This document shows, in pieces, positions 1 to 8,685 of a stretch of DNA of 64,000 nucleotides (position 1 is its first letter; the number at the start of each line of letters is the position of its first letter). The position numbers and the translations under genes were made by a program. The DNA is from Terracoccus luteus (GTDB taxonomy: Bacteria > Actinomycetota > Actinomycetes > Actinomycetales > Dermatophilaceae). Under the pieces are notes generated by a model. The model made no database searches. It was not told the origin of the DNA and was given only the letters and a program-made list of their open reading frames with translations. Location: positions 1-64,000 of the forward strand of contig NZ_RBXT01000001.1 of assembly GCF_003635045.1 (NCBI RefSeq), in the 5' to 3' direction.

Positions 1-2
1 GC

Positions 3-1484
3 TGGGCCGGTGAGGCCTCGCTCGACCTCGCGATGGTCTCGGCCGTCTGTCCGCGGTGCGGCATCACCCTCGTCGAGGCAGACACCCCGAGCGACGACCT
101 CCTCGCGGCGGCCCGCACGGCCGCCCGGCTCGGCGGTCGGGTCGTGTCGATGAGCTGGGGACGCGCCGAGGGCACCGACGGCCCGTCCCTCGACGCCGAG
201 TACCTCCGCAGCCGCGGCGTCGTCTACTCGGCCTCGACCGGTGACTTCGGCTACGGCGCGGGGGTCAGCTACCCGGCATCCTCGGGCGTGACCACGGCGG
301 TCGGCGGCACGTCGCTGACCCGCGGCGGTGGGGGCACCCGCGGGTGGTCCGAGACGGCGTGGGCCGGCGCAGGATCGGGCTGCTCGGCCGCCGTGCCGCG
401 CCCGGCGTGGCAGACGGTCCCGGATTCCGTGTGCCCCCGTCGCGCGGTCGCCGACGTCTCCGCCGTGGCCGACCCGCAGACCGGCGTCGCGGTCTACGAC
501 AGCTACGGAGGCGCGGGCGGCTGGGGCGTGTACGGCGGCACGAGCGCGTCGGCGCCGATCATCGCTGCCGCGTCCGCCGCTGCGGGCGCCCCCGACCCGG
601 CTTCGCAGCCGGCGTCGTACCCGTGGGCGCACCGCTCCGCGTTCACCGACGTCACGTCCGGGTCGACCGGGGCGTGCGAACCCGGCGCCCTGTGCACCGC
701 GGGCCCGGGCTGGGACGGCCCCACCGGTCTCGGCACCCCGGTGTCGCCGGCGGCCCTCGCCGCCCCGACGCCGGGTGACGTCGTCACGGTCGCCCAGCCC
801 GCGGCGCAGACGTCGGTGGTCGGCACTCCGGTGCGGCTGGCGGTCGCGGCCAGCAGCCCCCGCTCGCGCGTCGTGGCGTGGCGGGCGGTCGACCTGCCCC
901 AGGGGCTCACGGTCGACGACCGCACCGGCACCGTGAGCGGGCGTCCCACGGAGGCAGGCACGTTCGCGACGACGCTCGTCGCCCGTGACGCCACCGGGGC
1001 CACCGGCGTCGCCGCGGTGACGTGGGTGGTGAGCACGAGGGCCGGCGCTCGAGGCGTCGTCAACGGCGACTTCGAGTCGGGGTCCGGCGGCTGGGTCGCC
1101 GACCCGGGCGTCATCGTGGGCGACGGGCTGTACGCCCGTTCCGGCGACGGGTACGCGTGGCTCGGCGGCTACGGCGAGACCCACACCGACTCGCTGGCGC
1201 AGCAGGTCACGGTCCCGACCTCCGGCGACGCCACCCTGAGGTTCTGGCTGCGGGTCGCGAGCGAGGAGACCGACGGCCGGGCCCACGACCGCCTCCGCGT
1301 CACCGTCGACGGAACCCCGCTGCTGACCGTGAGCGACACCGCGGACGGAGGCGGCTACCGGCTGCAGGCCCTCGACCTGTCCGCCTACCGGGGGCGGACG
1401 GTGCGCCTGGCCTGGACGAGCACCGAGGACGACGACGGCCTGTCGACGACCTTCCTCGTCGACGACGTCTCGCTCACCCCCTGA
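3..1484 (+). CDS. S53-family serine-carboxyl peptidase (sedolisin type), 5' end outside the window
   Basis: Secreted acid-type endopeptidase that enters from the left edge, so the signal peptide, propeptide and true start are missing. The first in-frame ATG (33) is not the start, because the family's catalytic Glu and Asp lie before it at 12-14 and 24-26 (E-A-S-L-D spacing). The oxyanion-hole Asp is in STGDFG (243-245) and the nucleophile Ser in GGTSAS (543-545). The core is followed by an Ig-like putative repeat (about 780-1030) and a C-terminal jelly-roll, carbohydrate-binding-like module (about 1060-1480, starting NGDFESG). The tail probably anchors the enzyme to a polymer or the cell wall; that is inference. 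It ends in an intergenic repeat cluster and shows no link to the next gene. Confidence 0.9.
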   Translation, partial: WAGEASLDLAMVSAVCPRCGITLVEADTPSDDLLAAARTAARLGGRVVSMSWGRAEGTDGPSLDAEYLRSRGVVYSASTGDFGYGAGVSYPASSGVTTAVGGTSLTRGGGGTRGWSETAWAGAGSGCSAAVPRPAWQTVPDSVCPRRAVADVSAVADPQTGVAVYDSYGGAGGWGVYGGTSASAPIIAAASAAAGAPDPASQPASYPWAHRSAFTDVTSGSTGACEPGALCTAGPGWDGPTGLGTPVSPAALAAPTPGDVVTVAQPAAQTSVVGTPVRLAVAASSPRSRVVAWRAVDLPQGLTVDDRTGTVSGRPTEAGTFATTLVARDATGATGVAAVTWVVSTRAGARGVVNGDFESGSGGWVADPGVIVGDGLYARSGDGYAWLGGYGETHTDSLAQQVTVPTSGDATLRFWLRVASEETDGRAHDRLRVTVDGTPLLTVSDTADGGGYRLQALDLSAYRGRTVRLAWTSTEDDDGLSTTFLVDDVSLTP

Positions 1485-1485
1485 C

Positions 1486-1596
1486 CCCGTCGAGAGGCCA
1501 CCCAGCCACCGTCGAGAGGCCACGTCCCGACACGCCACCGTTCGGCCCCCGCCCCGCTCGACCGTCGAGTGGCCACGTCCCGACACCCACGCGGGG
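1486..1596. repeat. Cluster of GTCGA(G/A)(A/T)GGCCA intergenic repeats, locus 1
   Basis: Directly after the peptidase stop there are three copies of the dispersed unit: GTCGAGAGGCCAC twice and GTCGAGTGGCCAC once. Two are followed by GTCCCGACAC. The same unit recurs near 34.75, 40.05, 42.65 and 44.1 kb. No open frame of interest covers it. Confidence 0.7.
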
Positions 1597-1683
1597 ATGT
1601 CGCCGGGCACGGTCGCCTGTCACACTTCCCTCGCGTCATCCGTCGTCGGAGCAGACGACGGCGGTGGCACCGGGAGGCACGGC

Positions 1684-2631
1684 ATGGACACGACGGCGCC
1701 GTTCGAAGCCGAACGGGCGAGACTGCAGCGACTGGCCGCCCGCGTGCTCGGTGACGCGCACGAGGCCGACGACGTCGTGCAGCAGGCGTGGCTCCGGCTC
1801 TCGGGCACCAGCGCCGGCATCGAGAACCTGCCCGCCTGGCTCACGACGGTGACGACCCGCCTCTGCCTCGACCGCCTGCGGGCCCGTGTCCCCGAACCCG
1901 CGGGGCCCGACCGGGTGGTCGAGCTCGTCGAGACCGCCACGTCGGCTTCCGGGCACACGGGCAGCCCCGACCCGTTCGACGAGGTGGCCCTGGCCGACTC
2001 GGTCGGCGTCGCGCTGCAGGTCGTCCTCGACCGGCTCACCCCGCCCGAGCGGGTCGCCTTCGTCATGCACGACTCGTTCGGCTTCGAGTTCCCCGTCATC
2101 GCGGCCGCTCTGGACACCAGCCCGGCAGCCGCGCGCCAGCTCGCGTCGCGGGCCCGCGCGAAGGTGCGCCAACCGGCATCCGACGACGCGCTCGCGCAGT
2201 GGGAGGTCGTCGACGCGTTCATGGCGGCCGCCCGCGGCGGCGACTTCGAGCGGCTGCTCACCCTGCTCGCCCCGGATGCCGACGTGGTGGCCGACGCCGA
2301 GGCGGTGCAGGTGGGCACGCCGGGCGCCATCGAGGGCCGACGTCGCATCGCCGAGTTCTTCGACGGCAGTGCGCACGCCGCCCTGCCGGTGTTCGTCGGC
2401 GACCGCGCGGGCTACGCGTGGTTCGATCGAGGGCAGGCGCGGGTGCTGTTCGACTTCGACGTCGAGGACGGGCAGGTACGGCGCATCAGCTTCCGGGCGG
2501 AGCCGGGCACGCTCGCCCGGGTGGTCCGTCGGGAGGCGGACCGGAGACGGTGGACGACGGCTCGTCACACTCGCCGCCCGCTCGTCGTCGACACAGTGGA
2601 AGCACGAGACCGACACCAGGAGGAACGATGA
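1684..2631 (+). CDS. ECF sigma factor with C-terminal SnoaL-like domain (SigJ/ECF41 type)
   Basis: Alternative sigma factor of 315 residues. Sigma region 2 spans about residues 5-75 (core-binding stretch GDAHEADDVVQQAWL), region 4 about 105-165, and a SnoaL/NTF2-like domain fills about 175-300. This layout matches the SigJ/ECF41 group, which is controlled by its own C-terminal domain instead of a separate anti-sigma factor. The start is set by GGGAGG at 1672-1677, 6 nt before ATG; longer upstream frames lack a ribosome site. The hallmark NPDKL and DGGG motifs of ECF41 proteins are not clear here (EPGTL and ADAEA stand in their places), so regulation may be divergent. Its stop overlaps the DUF1059 gene start, giving a two-gene operon. 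Confidence 0.88.
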   Translation: MDTTAPFEAERARLQRLAARVLGDAHEADDVVQQAWLRLSGTSAGIENLPAWLTTVTTRLCLDRLRARVPEPAGPDRVVELVETATSASGHTGSPDPFDEVALADSVGVALQVVLDRLTPPERVAFVMHDSFGFEFPVIAAALDTSPAAARQLASRARAKVRQPASDDALAQWEVVDAFMAAARGGDFERLLTLLAPDADVVADAEAVQVGTPGAIEGRRRIAEFFDGSAHAALPVFVGDRAGYAWFDRGQARVLFDFDVEDGQVRRISFRAEPGTLARVVRREADRRRWTTARHTRRPLVVDTVEARDRHQEER

Positions 2632-2864
2632 AGACCATGACCTGCCACGACCTCGGCGGACCCTGCGACACGGCCCACCGCGGCGAGAGCGCCGACGACG
2701 TCATCCAGGCCCAGGACGCCCATCTCAAGGCGGCCCAGGAGTCGGGCGACGAGTCGCACCGTGAGGCGGCCGACGCCATGGCGGCGCGCTGGAAGGACCC
2801 GGCCGGCGGCATGGGGTGGTACCAGGACACCCAGCAGCGCTTCGCCGACCTGCCGGAGGACTGA
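2628..2864 (+). CDS. DUF1059 family small protein
   Basis: A 78-residue protein with the DUF1059 signature: N-terminal MTCHDLGGPCD, then a helical AddVIxAQDxHL segment and an HxxxAD pattern. The family's function is unknown. Conserved Cys and His residues at the N-terminus suggest metal or redox chemistry, but that is inference. AGGAGG lies 4 nt before ATG, and the ATG overlaps the sigma factor stop (ATGA). Translation is therefore coupled, and the protein may be a target or modulator of the sigma factor's response. Length is normal for the family. Confidence 0.85.
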   Translation: MKTMTCHDLGGPCDTAHRGESADDVIQAQDAHLKAAQESGDESHREAADAMAARWKDPAGGMGWYQDTQQRFADLPED

Positions 2865-2974
2865 GCGTCGGACTCAGCCGGCGCAGAGCTCGGCCGTGCG
2901 CGCGAGCACGGCCCGACCGGCATCCGGGCTGCGCCGTCCGAGCCCGCACGCGGCGCCTGTCTAGGGTGACGACC

Positions 2975-3538
2975 ATGCCCGACGAGTCGACCGTGCGCCC
3001 GTGGCGCGTCATCGTGCTCACCGGGCCGGTGGGCGCAGGGAAGACGACGACTCTCGCAGCGTTGTCACGGCGGCTCGACCACGACGGCATCCGGCACGTC
3101 GCCCTCGACCTCGACGACGTGCGCCTCGTGTTCCCACGCCGTGACGACGACCCGTTCGCCATCGCCTTGGGGCTGGCCGACCTCGCCGCCATCGTGCCGA
3201 ACGTGCGCGCCGAGGCGGTCGACCTCCTGGTGCTCGCCGACGTCGTCGAGCACCCGTCGGGGCGCGGTCGCTACGAGCGGGCCTGCCCCGGTGCGGACGT
3301 CGCGGTCGTGCGCCTGTCGGTGGGTGTCGAGCTCATGCGCGAGCGGCTCCGGGGTCGCGAGAGCGGCGAGACGGTCGACTGGTACCTCTCGCGGACGGCC
3401 GAGCTCGACGCGGCCATGGCGGCCGCCGGCGTGGGGGACGTCGTCGTGGAGGTCGGGCGGCGCACGCCCGACGAGGTGGCGCAGGACATCGTGACGCGGT
3501 GCCGGCTCGTCCCGGCTGCGTCCGAGGAGGTCCGGTGA
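2975..3538 (+). CDS. P-loop nucleotide kinase-like protein
   Basis: A 187-residue P-loop NTPase. Walker A is GPVGAGKTTT near residue 18, and an aspartate-rich LDLDDVR stretch (about 44-50) sits where small-molecule kinases bind substrate. The overall pattern (AAA_33/adenylyl-sulfate-kinase-like) suggests a small-molecule kinase of unknown substrate. A TAGGGT box at 2962-2967 is 7 nt before ATG, so the mRNA is probably leaderless. The stop overlaps the next gene's GTG start (GTGA), which makes it a pair with the acetyltransferase; both may act in modification or resistance chemistry, which the sequence does not show. Confidence 0.75.
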   Translation: MPDESTVRPWRVIVLTGPVGAGKTTTLAALSRRLDHDGIRHVALDLDDVRLVFPRRDDDPFAIALGLADLAAIVPNVRAEAVDLLVLADVVEHPSGRGRYERACPGADVAVVRLSVGVELMRERLRGRESGETVDWYLSRTAELDAAMAAAGVGDVVVEVGRRTPDEVAQDIVTRCRLVPAASEEVR

Positions 3539-4122
3539 CGACGGGCAGCAGTCCGTGGCCCCGTGAGGCCGGCCCGCTGCTGCTGCGCGCGCCGCGCGTG
3601 GGCGACGCCGAGCAGGTGCTCCGGTTCCGCAACGACGCGGGCGTGAACCGCTTCATGGTGCACACCCACGTCGACCCCGACGACCTGCGCCGCGACCTCG
3701 TCGAGGCGGTGACGAGCCCGACCGACCACTCGTGCGTCGCCGAGCTGGCCGAGCGCGACGGGGAGGTCGTCGCCATCGGGTTCCTCGAGCTGCGGCGCGG
3801 CAGCGGTCAGCCTCGACCCGCGGCGCTCGAGGAGGCGCTCATCGGCTACGTCGTCGACCCGGTCCACGCCGGGCAGGGTGTCGGATCCGCGCTGGCGAGG
3901 GGTCTGCTCGACGCCGCGTTCGACCTCGGCGCGAGACGGGTGGTGGCGGCGTGCTTCGCCGACAACCCCGCATCTGTGCGCATCCTGGAGGGGCTCGGCA
4001 TGCGGCGTGAGCGTCACGGGGTGCAGGCGTTGTGGCACGCGGAGCTCGGCTGGGTCGACGAGTACGAGTACGCGATGCTCGCGTCGGAACGGTCTGTGCC
4101 CCGGTCGCGCCCGCTCAGTTGA
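3535..4122 (+). CDS. GNAT-family N-acetyltransferase (RimJ/RimL-like)
   Basis: A 195-residue protein with one GNAT fold. The N-terminal strand LLLRAPRVGDAEQVLRFRND resembles RimJ/RimL. The acetyl-CoA pyrophosphate loop is VHAGQGVGSALARGLL (about residues 113-128), and motif B is FADNPASVRILEGLGM. The acceptor is unknown. GTG is the start; it overlaps the kinase stop by 4 bp, so the two genes are co-translated. The gene runs tail-to-tail into the GyrI-like gene on the other strand with an 8-bp overlap, leaving no room for a separate terminator. Confidence 0.85.
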   Translation: MTTGSSPWPREAGPLLLRAPRVGDAEQVLRFRNDAGVNRFMVHTHVDPDDLRRDLVEAVTSPTDHSCVAELAERDGEVVAIGFLELRRGSGQPRPAALEEALIGYVVDPVHAGQGVGSALARGLLDAAFDLGARRVVAACFADNPASVRILEGLGMRRERHGVQALWHAELGWVDEYEYAMLASERSVPRSRPLS

Positions 4123-4774
4123 CGACGGGGTTGCTTGCTACGTCGACGTGCTCGACCGACTGACGCAGGATCGTCCGCAACCGCTGGGGAGCCGAGCGCC
4201 GTGGGTCGCCGAGGTAGACCTCGTGGTGGTGCCCCGTGGGGCGTAGGCCGCGCGCCGGCAGTACCTCGTCGTGCAGCTGCGCGAGCACCGGACCCTCGTC
4301 GTCGTAGGGGCCGACGTGGAGGGTCTGCACGACGAGCCCTTCGTCGAGCGTGACGACCCGCAGGGCTTCGAGCGCGGGGCGCCGGCCCTTGGCCGCCGCG
4401 GCCGCGCACGCCTCGGCGACGTCGTCGTCGGTCAGCCAGTCGGGCACGAGGAGCAGCACCGTCCAGCGCCACGACGCCTTGTCGCGGCGGGTGGTGAAGA
4501 CCGACGGGTCGTCGGCCCACCACTGGGCCTCGAGCGGCATGACGACGTGGTCCCGGCCGTACCGGGCCCGGCCGACGGCCTTGAGGGAGTAGGCGACCGG
4601 GTAGACCGTCGAGACGGCGTCGGCGTAGGCGGTCGACGTGTTCGGGTCACCCGCCCCGTCGACGGCGAGGTAACGGCGCGGGGGCAGCGTGACGAGGTCG
4701 AACCGGCCGTGCCGGGCGCGGTAGCCGACGAGCTCGCGCCGCAGGTCGACCTTGACGACCGGAGTCGGCGCCAC
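4115..4774 (-). CDS. GyrI-like small-molecule-binding domain protein (COG4832 type)
   Basis: A 219-residue soluble protein matching the stand-alone GyrI-like group: VDLRRE at the N-terminus, YLAVDGAGDPN, PLEAQWWADD, and a C-terminal GLRPTGHHHEVYLGDPRR. The family has the BmrR/GyrI ligand-binding fold and probably binds or hydrolyses hydrophobic small molecules; its exact role is unknown. GTG at 4774 starts 1 nt after the upstream FGGY kinase stop, so it is the last gene of the polyol operon and translationally coupled. A metabolite-sensing or detoxifying role there is inference. Confidence 0.8.
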   Translation of the reverse strand: MAPTPVVKVDLRRELVGYRARHGRFDLVTLPPRRYLAVDGAGDPNTSTAYADAVSTVYPVAYSLKAVGRARYGRDHVVMPLEAQWWADDPSVFTTRRDKASWRWTVLLLVPDWLTDDDVAEACAAAAAKGRRPALEALRVVTLDEGLVVQTLHVGPYDDEGPVLAQLHDEVLPARGLRPTGHHHEVYLGDPRRSAPQRLRTILRQSVEHVDVASNPVVN

Positions 4775-4775
4775 G

Positions 4776-6290
4776 TCACCCTCGCCCGGCGGCGTCGTCC
4801 TCCTGCAGGGCCGCCAGGTGGTGCATCGCGTCGCGGGTCGCGGGGTACAGGCCGACGTACTGCTCGTACAGACCGTCGTAGAGGTCGCGTCGGGCGGGGT
4901 CGGGCTGCACCGTCCGCCCGGCCCGGGCCCAGTCGGTCGAGGGGTCGACGAGACCCGTCCCGATGGCGGCGAGCAGGGCGTCGCCGTAGCTCGCGCCGAT
5001 GGCCTGGGCGGGCACGGTCTGCTCGCGGCCCGTGACGTCGCTGACGATCTGGGTCCACAGCCGACCCTGGGTCCCGCCACCGACGGCCACGACGCGGTCG
5101 ACGGGGGAGTCCGGGCCGTCGAGGAACTCGAGGATCTGCCGGATGCCGTACGCGATCCCCTCGTAGACCGCTCGGAACAGCTCGGCCCGCCCGTGGGTCA
5201 GCGTCAGACCGAGCACCAGCCCCCGCGCCCGCGGGTCGAAGATCGGGGTGCGCTCGCCGGCGAAGTAGGGCAGCACGAGCAGGCCGTCGGAGCCGGGGGC
5301 GACGGCGGCCGCCTCCTCGACGAGCTGTTCGAAGGGGGCGTCGCCGGTGAGCCGCTGCACCCAGCCGGTGAGGCTGCCCGACGTCGACATACCGGCGGCC
5401 ATGCTCGACGTGCCGGGCAGCACTCCGACCGTCGACCACAGCATCGGGTGCGGCTGCGGCGCGGTGACCTGCTGCACGAAGAACATCGTCGAGCCGTACA
5501 TGAGCATGAGCTCGCCCGGCCGGCGGACACCCGCGCTGAAGGCCTCGGCCCACGCGTCGACCGTGCCGACCGACACCGGCGTGCCGACGGGCAGACCGGT
5601 CGCCTCCGCGCCTGCGGCGTGGACGTGGCCCACGACCTCGTGGGGCCAGGCCAGGCGGGGCATGGCGAGGTCGCCGACCACCTCGTCGCACCACGGGCGG
5701 TACCACTCGTGGGCGGCCATGTCGTAGAGCGGGTCGCACTGGCTCGCGGTGTGGTGGTCGAGCACGTACTCGCCGGTGAGGCGGGCGACGACGAAGGAGT
5801 TGGAGTTGAACCACCGCATCGTGCGCTCCCACGTCTGCGGCTCGTGCCGCCGCACCCACAGCGCCTTGGGTCCGACCGCCTGGCTCGACAGGGGGGTGCC
5901 GCCCACCTCGAGGATGCGGTCGGCGCCGAACCGGCCCTCCAGCTCGGTGATCTCGTCGCCGGCGCGGCTGTCGATGCCGTAGAGCACCGCCTTGCGCGTC
6001 GGCCGGAACTCGTCGTCGGTGGGCAGGAAGCACGGCCCCACGCCGCTGACGCAGAAGCCCTTGACCGCCCTGACGTCCCCGGCCGCGGAGACGGCGTCGA
6101 CGAGCTCTCGGGTGACAGCGACGACGTCGCCCCACCAGACCTCGTCGGCGTCGACCTCAGCCCAGCCGGGCCGCGGGAGCTCGAGCCCGTGCGGTCGGGA
6201 TGCCGTGTGCACGACCTGCCCGTCCGGTGTGGCGACCACGCCCTTGGTGCTGCCGGTCCCGATGTCGACGCCGATGACGAGCTCGGTCAC
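4776..6290 (-). CDS. FGGY-family carbohydrate kinase (xylulokinase-like)
   Basis: ATP-dependent sugar or polyol kinase of 504 residues, the usual FGGY length. The N-terminal phosphate-binding loop IGVDIGTGSTKG and the C-terminal VAVGGGTQGRLWTQIVSDV (ATPase-fold adenosine motif) are intact. A GTG start follows AGGAAGG. It lies in an operon with an EltD-type dehydrogenase and a XylFGH-like importer, so it probably phosphorylates the ketose made by that dehydrogenase. Xylulose, ribulose or erythrulose are all possible and the sequence does not decide. A hairpin 170 nt upstream separates it from the permease gene and may lower its expression relative to the transporter. Confidence 0.88.
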   Translation of the reverse strand: MTELVIGVDIGTGSTKGVVATPDGQVVHTASRPHGLELPRPGWAEVDADEVWWGDVVAVTRELVDAVSAAGDVRAVKGFCVSGVGPCFLPTDDEFRPTRKAVLYGIDSRAGDEITELEGRFGADRILEVGGTPLSSQAVGPKALWVRRHEPQTWERTMRWFNSNSFVVARLTGEYVLDHHTASQCDPLYDMAAHEWYRPWCDEVVGDLAMPRLAWPHEVVGHVHAAGAEATGLPVGTPVSVGTVDAWAEAFSAGVRRPGELMLMYGSTMFFVQQVTAPQPHPMLWSTVGVLPGTSSMAAGMSTSGSLTGWVQRLTGDAPFEQLVEEAAAVAPGSDGLLVLPYFAGERTPIFDPRARGLVLGLTLTHGRAELFRAVYEGIAYGIRQILEFLDGPDSPVDRVVAVGGGTQGRLWTQIVSDVTGREQTVPAQAIGASYGDALLAAIGTGLVDPSTDWARAGRTVQPDPARRDLYDGLYEQYVGLYPATRDAMHHLAALQEDDAAGRG

Positions 6291-6428
6291 TGGTCCTGCC
6301 TTCCTGTCGGAGGGAGCCGTTTCATCGTGGCACGGCGGGGTGGTCGGCGTCGGGGTCGCGAGCGCGGACGCGGCGGCGGCGGCGGCATCCGGGCGTCGCT
6401 CCGTCGCCGCCCCGCTGCCACGCTGGAG

Positions 6429-6472
6429 AGACAGACAGACAGACAGACGGACGGGCGGGCAGACGGACGGGC
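6429..6472. repeat. AGAC tetranucleotide tandem repeat
   Basis: Five exact AGAC units (6429-6448) followed by degenerate units (GGAC, GGGC, AGAC). It lies in the leader between the permease terminator and the kinase start. On the transcribed strand it reads as a pyrimidine-rich GTCT tract just after the hairpin, and such a tract can change length by slippage. Confidence 0.8.
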
Positions 6473-6498
6473 CCGGACACCCGACCCGGGCCCGTCCG
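6464..6498 (-). terminator. 13-bp GC hairpin after the ABC permease gene
   Basis: Perfect inverted repeat: arms 6464-6476 (CGGACGGGCCCGG) and 6486-6498 around a 9-nt loop. It begins 10 nt past the permease stop on the minus strand and is followed by a pyrimidine-rich tract. It is a likely terminator or attenuator that sets importer expression above kinase expression. Confidence 0.65.
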
Positions 6499-6507
6499 CC
6501 GCTTCCG

Positions 6508-7770
6508 TCAGCCCTTGCCGTGGCTCGCGCGGGAGCGGCGCGCGACCGAGTCGAGGGCGACGGCGAGCAGCAGCACCGCGCCGGTGACCATGAAGCGGTA
6601 GCCGCTGCTGAGGTCGAGCAGGGTGAGGCCGCTCGTGATCGAGGTGATGACGATGATGCCGACGAGCGCCGCCCACGCCGAGCCGCGACCACCGAAGAGG
6701 CTCGTGCCACCGATGACGGCGGCCGCGATGGCGTTGAGGTTGACGTCGCCGGTGCCGGTCGCCGGGGTGGCCGAGCCGAGCCGGGCGGCGGCGAGGACGC
6801 CGCCGAGCGCCGCGAGCACGGAGCAGACGACGAAGCCCCAGCCGTAGACCCGCCCGACGTTGATGCCCGACCGTCGAGCGGCCTCGGCGTTGCCCCCGAC
6901 CGCGAAGATCGAGCGCCCCCACTGCGTGCGGGTGAGCAGGTAGTTCGACACCACGATGAGGGCGAGGAACATCGCGAACATCCAGCCGATGCCACGGTCG
7001 CGGTTGAGGTACCACGCCGCGAAGCCGAGCCCGACGAGCAGCACCGCACTGCGGGCCGCGAGGCCCTGCAGCGACGGTGCGGACAGACCGGCGGCCCGCC
7101 GCGTGCGCGCGGTGAGGTAGCCGGTGACGAACACGGCAGTCGCCGCCACGACCACGAGGACGTAGCTGACGGCATCCGGCATGAAGGAGACCTGCGCGAA
7201 GCGGACGAGGCCCGAGTCGAAGGGCAGGTTGACCGAGCCCTGCTCACCGAGCATCCACAGCTGCACGCCGAGGAAGGCGAGCAGACCCGCCAGCGTGATG
7301 ACGAAGCTCGGCACTCCGAAGCGGTTGAACATCACCGTGTAGACGAGGCCGACGACGATGCCGAGGGCGAGCGCGGCCGCGATGCTGACGACGGCCGGGA
7401 AACCCTTGAGCACGAACAGGGTCGCCACGCTCGCGGCCGACAGCCCGCTCACCGAGCCGACCGACAGGTCGATCTGCCCGAGCAGCAGGACGAAGACGAT
7501 GCCGAGGGCGATGACGCCGGTCGAGACCGACTCGAGGGTGAGGTTGACGAGGTTGGCGCTCGAGAGGAACACCGGGTTGAGCACCTGGAACGTCGTCCAG
7601 ATGACGACGATGCCGATGATGACGGGCAGCAGGCCGAGGTCGCCGCCGCGGAAGCGGTCGACCCAGCTCTGCACCCAGCCGCCCAGGCCCTCGCGGGACT
7701 GGAGCCGCTCGTCGAGCCGGTCGGACGCGACCGGAGAGCTGGTCGGTGCCTTCGGAGGTGCGGTGGTCAT
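6508..7770 (-). CDS. Sugar ABC transporter permease (XylH/RbsC type)
   Basis: Inner-membrane permease of 420 residues. A cytoplasmic N-terminal 45 residues precede about ten hydrophobic helices. The GQIDLSVGSV motif (EAA-like, characteristic of the RbsC/XylH group) lies near residue 115, and GGTSLFGGRGSAW near the C-terminus. Its ATG overlaps the ATPase stop (ATGA). With the ATPase and binding protein it forms a CUT2-type importer. The longer XylH-like form suggests a pentose or polyol substrate. A strong hairpin follows its stop. Confidence 0.92.
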   Translation of the reverse strand: MTTAPPKAPTSSPVASDRLDERLQSREGLGGWVQSWVDRFRGGDLGLLPVIIGIVVIWTTFQVLNPVFLSSANLVNLTLESVSTGVIALGIVFVLLLGQIDLSVGSVSGLSAASVATLFVLKGFPAVVSIAAALALGIVVGLVYTVMFNRFGVPSFVITLAGLLAFLGVQLWMLGEQGSVNLPFDSGLVRFAQVSFMPDAVSYVLVVVAATAVFVTGYLTARTRRAAGLSAPSLQGLAARSAVLLVGLGFAAWYLNRDRGIGWMFAMFLALIVVSNYLLTRTQWGRSIFAVGGNAEAARRSGINVGRVYGWGFVVCSVLAALGGVLAAARLGSATPATGTGDVNLNAIAAAVIGGTSLFGGRGSAWAALVGIIVITSITSGLTLLDLSSGYRFMVTGAVLLLAVALDSVARRSRASHGKG

Positions 7771-8684
7771 GCCCTCGTCTCCTCGTTCGTCATGGGGGTC
7801 GGGTCGGTCTCGGGGGACGTGGCCGCGTCGCCGTCGCCGTCCGCCGACGAGGCGGATGCCGGGTGGTCCGCCGGGGCGGTCGGCGTCCGCTTCGACGCGC
7901 GTTGCGTCACGGCGTTGTCGGTGGCCCCGGTGATGGCGGCGATGATGTCCTCGGCGCTGACGTCGGCGACCCGGAAGACGCCGTTGTTGCGGCCGAGGCG
8001 GAGCACCGCCACCGTGTCGGCGACGGCGAGGACGTCGGCCATGTTGTGGCTGATCATGACGACGCCGTGGCCGTTCTCGCGCAGCCGCTCGACGAGGTTC
8101 AGGACCTCGGCCGTCTGGGCGACGCCGAGGGCGGCCGTCGGCTCGTCGAGGATGATGACCTTGGGGTCACCGAGCAGCGACCGTGCGATCGCCACGGTCT
8201 GGCGCTGCCCGCCCGACAGCGAGGCGATCGGGATGCGGACCGTGGGGATCTTGGCCGACAGCTGCCGGAGCAGCTCCCACGCCTTGATCTCCATGCCCAC
8301 CTCGTCGAGCCGACCCGGTCGCAGCTCGCGGCCGAGGAAGAGGTTCTCGACGACGTTGAGGTTCTCGCACAGCGCGAGGTCCTGGTAGACGGTCGCGATG
8401 CCGAGCTCCTGGGCGTCGGCGGGGGAAGTGATGCGCACCGGGCGTCCCTCGAACGTGATGGTGCCGGAGTCGGCGGAGTGGACGCCGGCGAGCACCTTGA
8501 CGAGGGTCGACTTGCCGGCGCCGTTGTCACCGACGAGGGCGAGGACCTCTCCTCGGTGCACCGTCAGGTCGATGTCCGTCAGGGCGGCGACGGCGCCGAA
8601 GTGCTTCGTGACGCCCTCGAGAGCGAGCACCTCCGCACCCTCGTGGGCGGCCGTCGCCGCGGGGGTCGTGACCTGGGCCGTCAC
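7767..8684 (-). CDS. Sugar ABC transporter ATP-binding protein (single-domain, FrcA/XylG-like)
   Basis: ATPase of 305 residues with Walker A GDNGAGKST, Q-loop VYQD, signature LSGGQRQ and Walker B VIILDEPTAAL. Unlike RbsA or XylG it has only one nucleotide-binding domain, as in FrcA, so it should work as a dimer. The last 55 residues are an acidic, Ala/Ser/Pro-rich tail with no fold evident. GTG at 8684 starts 1 nt after the binding-protein stop, and the stop overlaps the permease ATG. Expression is therefore tightly coupled. Confidence 0.92.
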   Translation of the reverse strand: MTAQVTTPAATAAHEGAEVLALEGVTKHFGAVAALTDIDLTVHRGEVLALVGDNGAGKSTLVKVLAGVHSADSGTITFEGRPVRITSPADAQELGIATVYQDLALCENLNVVENLFLGRELRPGRLDEVGMEIKAWELLRQLSAKIPTVRIPIASLSGGQRQTVAIARSLLGDPKVIILDEPTAALGVAQTAEVLNLVERLRENGHGVVMISHNMADVLAVADTVAVLRLGRNNGVFRVADVSAEDIIAAITGATDNAVTQRASKRTPTAPADHPASASSADGDGDAATSPETDPTPMTNEETRA

Positions 8685-8685
8685 G

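Noticed and set aside
33-1484. ATG at 33 as start of the S53 peptidase
   Set aside because: Catalytic Glu and Asp lie upstream in the same open frame, so the gene continues beyond the left edge.
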